Shown piece after piece: positions 7,619 through 9,891 of a stretch of DNA of 9,891 nucleotides; positions within the stretch are counted from its first letter, which is position 1, and each line of letters opens with the position of its first letter. Below the pieces are notes generated by a model. That model was not told the origin of the DNA. It did no database searches and worked only from the letters and a program-made list of their open reading frames with translations. The stretch covers positions 3,028 through 12,918 of the forward strand of contig DGBM01000069.1 in assembly GCA_002384765.1 (NCBI GenBank), given 5' to 3'. The stretch comes from Demequinaceae bacterium UBA4004. Lineage in GTDB: Bacteria; Actinomycetota; Actinomycetes; Actinomycetales; Demequinaceae. The position numbers and the translations under genes were made by a program.

Positions 7619-8307
7619 ACGGCGGCCGAGTCCGCCAGGCCCGCAATGATCGCCGGACCCAGGCCCGCGACGGCTTCAAGTGCCGCCACGGATGCGAACG
7701 GCCCGTGCTGTTCTCGGTACTCGACGATGCGGTCGGCCAGCACCGGACCCACCCCCGGCAGGTCTTCAAGCTGTGCGGCCGCCGCCGTGTTGATGTTGAT
7801 GCGGCCGTCGGCTGAGACTCCAACGCTCGCGCCCGGATCGTCATGTGACGGCACGCGCACCTGCTCGCCGTCGGTGACCCGACGAGCCAGGTTGATCGCG
7901 TCGAGTTGAGCGCCGTCGATCGGACCGCCCGCGGCGGCGATCGCGTCGGTGACCCGGCTTCCGACGGAGAGCTCGTACACCCCGGGCCGCAACACGGCCC
8001 CCGCCACGTGGACACTCACAAGCACCACGCTCGCGTCGGAAGGCAGCCGAGACTCCACAGTGGCGTCCGGCGAGGGCGCAATCATGGCTGACATGGGGCG
8101 CGGCGCCCAGACCACGAGCGCTCCCGCGATGGCGGCAACCACGCCCAAGGTCACGATCACCCGTGGCGAGACGTCCCAGCGCCACCGCGGCGGCTGGGAT
8201 GCGTCATGACCCTCCCCGAGCGCGCCGTGCGCGGCCCCGTAGGCACGTGCCGCAGCCCGCCGCAGCGCATGGTCTACCCGAGCGGTGACATCCCCCGTCG
8301 CGTCCAT
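7615..8307 (-). CDS. comEA: ComEA competence DNA receptor (SLBB plus helix-hairpin-helix)
   Basis: ComEA binds double-stranded DNA outside the membrane and hands it to ComEC. The 230 residues have a cytoplasmic N-terminal stretch (1-46), one membrane anchor (about 48-68) and a linker. A SLBB domain follows (about 94-153, HVAGAVLRPGVYEL). The C-terminal double helix-hairpin-helix domain (about 169-226) has ININTA (170-175), LPGVGPVLA (183-191) and VAGLGPAII (213-221). This is the Gram-positive ComEA layout. The start is ATG at 8307-8305. No Shine-Dalgarno sequence precedes it, but a -10-like TAACGT ends 7 nt before the A, so the message may be leaderless. Its stop overlaps the comEC start. Identification is secure. 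The exact start is less so. Confidence 0.93.
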   Translation of the reverse strand: MDATGDVTARVDHALRRAAARAYGAAHGALGEGHDASQPPRWRWDVSPRVIVTLGVVAAIAGALVVWAPRPMSAMIAPSPDATVESRLPSDASVVLVSVHVAGAVLRPGVYELSVGSRVTDAIAAAGGPIDGAQLDAINLARRVTDGEQVRVPSHDDPGASVGVSADGRININTAAAAQLEDLPGVGPVLADRIVEYREQHGPFASVAALEAVAGLGPAIIAGLADSAAV

Positions 8308-8313
8308 ACGGGG

Positions 8314-8319
8314 ACGTTA
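8314..8319 (-). promoter_or_regulatory. Possible leaderless promoter of comEA (-10 element)
   Basis: On the minus strand TAACGT ends 6 nt before the comEA ATG. This would put the first transcribed base on the A of the start codon. It fits the TANNNT -10 pattern and the spacing typical of leaderless genes in actinobacteria. No good -35 hexamer is seen 17-18 bp upstream, and comEA has no ribosome binding site. The evidence is suggestive only. Confidence 0.35.
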
Positions 8320-8363
8320 GGACGGACGCTGAGACCACCCTCGCTCGCACGCACGGACCGGGG

Positions 8364-8407
8364 AAACGAAGGCCCGCACGAATCCTGTGGACGACGCCAA
8401 CGGGCCT
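8364..8407 (-). terminator. Weak candidate terminator of degV
   Basis: On the minus strand AGGCCCG begins inside the degV stop codon (8407-8401). It pairs with CGGGCCT (8376-8370), and TTCGTTT follows. The stem is 7 bp, but the loop is long (24 nt) and the T-run is interrupted. It is a plausible, weak intrinsic terminator between degV and comEA. Confidence 0.35.
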
Positions 8408-9275
8408 ACAGGCTCGCGGCCACGTCAGGGTGCACGTCAACCACGGCAACCGCGAGCGTGCCCGGCCCAGCGTGCGCGGCGAGAGCGGCCGACAGCCCCG
8501 CCTGGAGCACGGGCCAGTCTCCGCGTGTCGACAGAACCTGCCGGGCGTCGGTGACCAGATCGTCGTCCCCGGGCAAGGTCATGATGCCGATCACCGGATG
8601 ACGCATCGTGGCGGCGTGTGACGCAACGCGGTCAAGCATGGCAGCGCGAGCCTTGTGGGACGACCTATGCCGTGCGATCGAGACCACGTCACCGTCGACG
8701 AGGCCAAGTTCAGGCTTGACTCCAAGCGCCCTGCCCACCGCGGCCACGGCGGGGCCGACCCGCCCTCCACGCCTCAGGTACTCGAGGGAGTCTGGCGAGA
8801 ACAGGGACATCGACGAACGGGAGGCGCGCTCAGCCTCCGCAACCACGTCCAGGTACCCACCGCCGGCCGCAGCCACAGCACTGGCGGACAGCACCGCCAA
8901 ACCCGCCGCGAGGCCCGCCGTCCGCGAATCGACCACAGTCACCGGCACCGGCGCGCGCTCGGCGACGGACTTCATGGCCTGAGCGGTCCCCGAGATCTTG
9001 GCGGAGAGCGAGACAAAGACGAGCGACTCGGCGCCATTGGCCTTCGCCCATTCGGCAACGTCCATGAGCGCCTGCGGACCTGGTTGGGACGTGCCGACCT
9101 TGCGGCCGGAGACGAGCGAATGAACCACCTGGAGTGGCGACACGTCGCCGCCCTCGCTGAAGGGCTCATCATCGATGATGATCTGGAGCGGGGCTACCGC
9201 CACGCGCCAGGCCTGCGCGAGTTCGGCGGGCAGGCATGACGACGAGTCCGTCGCCACTACCACTCGATGATTCAC
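8406..9275 (-). CDS. DegV family fatty-acid-binding protein
   Basis: DegV proteins bind a fatty acid. In Firmicutes the homologue FakB presents it to the kinase FakA for phosphorylation. In actinobacteria the partner and role are less clear. The 289 residues match the family length. Seen in order are the N-terminal VVVATDSSSCLP (5-16), TSQP (62-65, the ligand-binding Thr-Ser), LSAKISGTAQA (90-100), DSRTAGLAAGL (116-126), the LEYLRRGGRVG signature (164-174) and the C-terminal HAGPGTLAV (268-276). The start is GTG at 9275-9273, 6 nt after the leuS stop. There is a GTG at codon 5 that could serve instead. No clear ribosome binding site is visible, so coupling to leuS is likely. No FakA-like kinase gene is in the window. 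Confidence 0.93.
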   Translation of the reverse strand: MNHRVVVATDSSSCLPAELAQAWRVAVAPLQIIIDDEPFSEGGDVSPLQVVHSLVSGRKVGTSQPGPQALMDVAEWAKANGAESLVFVSLSAKISGTAQAMKSVAERAPVPVTVVDSRTAGLAAGLAVLSASAVAAAGGGYLDVVAEAERASRSSMSLFSPDSLEYLRRGGRVGPAVAAVGRALGVKPELGLVDGDVVSIARHRSSHKARAAMLDRVASHAATMRHPVIGIMTLPGDDDLVTDARQVLSTRGDWPVLQAGLSAALAAHAGPGTLAVAVVDVHPDVAASL

Positions 9276-9281
9276 GCGGGC

Positions 9282-9891
9282 CTACTTGCTGAGGACGACA
9301 TTGACGAGCCCGGGCGGACGCACGATCACCGTGCGGACGGCGGCGCCGTCCATGGCCCGTTGAACGTTCGGGGATGCCAAGGCGAGCTGACGCAACTGGT
9401 GCTCGGTCGACTCGGGCGACACCTCGAGCCGGTCCCGCACCTTGCCCATCACCTGCACCACGCACGTCACGGTTTCTTGGACCAACAGGGCGTCGTCCAC
9501 CTCCGGTAGCCCCGACAGGGCCACCAGGTCGCTGTGGCCCAGCATCGACCACATGTCCTCCGCGCAGTACGGCGCGAACAGGCTGAGCAGCTTGGCGACC
9601 ACCTCGGCGGCCTCGCGGACGGCCGGGTCGGCGGCGCCGGGGCCGGAGTCGATCGCCTTGCGGGTCGCGTTCACCAATTCCATCACGCGCGCCACGACCA
9701 CGTTGAAGCGGAACGACTCGACCAGTTCGGCCGCGTCGGCAAGGGTCCGATGCGTCACGGCCCGCAGGTCGCGGTCGCCTGCGGCGGGCTCGACGCCGGG
9801 CTCGCTGGAGACGTCCCGCGCCAGCCGCCATGCACGCGCCAAGAACTTGGCGGAGCCAGCCGGCGACACGTCCGCCCAGTCGATGTCGTCC
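9282..9891 (-). CDS. leuS: Leucyl-tRNA synthetase, C-terminal part only
   Basis: This open frame runs in from the right edge and gives the last 202 residues of a class Ia synthetase that charges tRNA-Leu. It starts within the segment [23 protein letters not shown], which precedes the anticodon-binding helical domain. [16 protein letters not shown] is the typical helical motif before the end of that domain. The C-terminal domain reads [14 protein letters not shown], then ends [14 protein letters not shown], as in bacterial LeuRS. In many bacterial enzymes the VQV-x-GK motif has Asn where this one has Met. The catalytic domain, HIGH and KMSKS motifs and editing domain lie outside the window. 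The stop is TAG at 9284-9282. degV follows 6 nt later, probably in the same transcript. Confidence 0.95.
   Translation of the reverse strand, partial: DDIDWADVSPAGSAKFLARAWRLARDVSSEPGVEPAAGDRDLRAVTHRTLADAAELVESFRFNVVVARVMELVNATRKAIDSGPGAADPAVREAAEVVAKLLSLFAPYCAEDMWSMLGHSDLVALSGLPEVDDALLVQETVTCVVQVMGKVRDRLEVSPESTEHQLRQLALASPNVQRAMDGAAVRTVIVRPPGLVNVVLSK

Noticed and set aside
6842..7909. Plus-strand open frame (355 codons) across comEC and comEA
   Set aside because: It is antisense to two well-supported genes and crosses their junction. The translation is low complexity and resembles no family.
1..9891. Search for tRNA, rRNA, CRISPR repeats, insertion sequences and attachment sites
   Set aside because: By eye I saw no tRNA cloverleaf, no regularly spaced repeats, no transposase or integrase motifs and no terminal repeats. 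All but about 600 bases are covered by recognised genes.

Overview
The window is ordinary chromosomal DNA from a strongly G+C-rich bacterium. It is most likely an actinobacterium, perhaps of the order Micrococcales. This rests on the protein sequences, the many GTG and TTG starts, and the order leuS, degV, comEA, comEC, holA, rpsT (opposite strand), lepA. From memory, that arrangement is common in actinobacteria. I cannot name the species.

Layout from left to right. Positions 1-1741 (minus) hold lepA, the ribosomal GTPase EF4, lacking about its last 20-40 codons. A 133-bp divergent spacer follows. Positions 1875-3635 (plus) encode a soluble PAS-GGDEF-EAL protein that makes and/or degrades cyclic di-GMP. 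Its GGDEF active site, I-site and the main EAL catalytic residues all look intact. A 267-bp spacer at 3636-3902 holds a candidate hairpin, an extended -10 promoter overlapped by an inverted repeat, and a hairpin in the untranslated leader of rpsT (3903-4163, plus). A strong intrinsic terminator follows rpsT.

From 4231 to the right edge every gene is on the minus strand. Read in transcription order, they are leuS (3' part only, 9891-9282), degV (9275-8406), comEA (8307-7615), comEC (7618-5246) and holA (5241-4231). leuS and degV are 6 nt apart and probably cotranscribed. A possible terminator and then a possible leaderless promoter separate degV from comEA. comEA and comEC share a GTGA stop/start overlap, and holA starts 4 nt after the comEC stop, so comEA-comEC-holA looks like one operon. 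It pairs a DNA receptor and DNA channel for transformation with the clamp-loader delta subunit of the replicase.

Most of the window is housekeeping: translation (LepA, S20, LeuRS), replication (HolA), lipid binding (DegV) and DNA uptake (ComEA, ComEC). The one gene that looks accessory is the cyclic-di-GMP enzyme between lepA and rpsT. I found no mobile element, CRISPR array, tRNA, rRNA or defence system, and nothing I would call a new biological system. The points worth a second look are regulatory details around rpsT and comEA and the features of the PAS-GGDEF-EAL enzyme.
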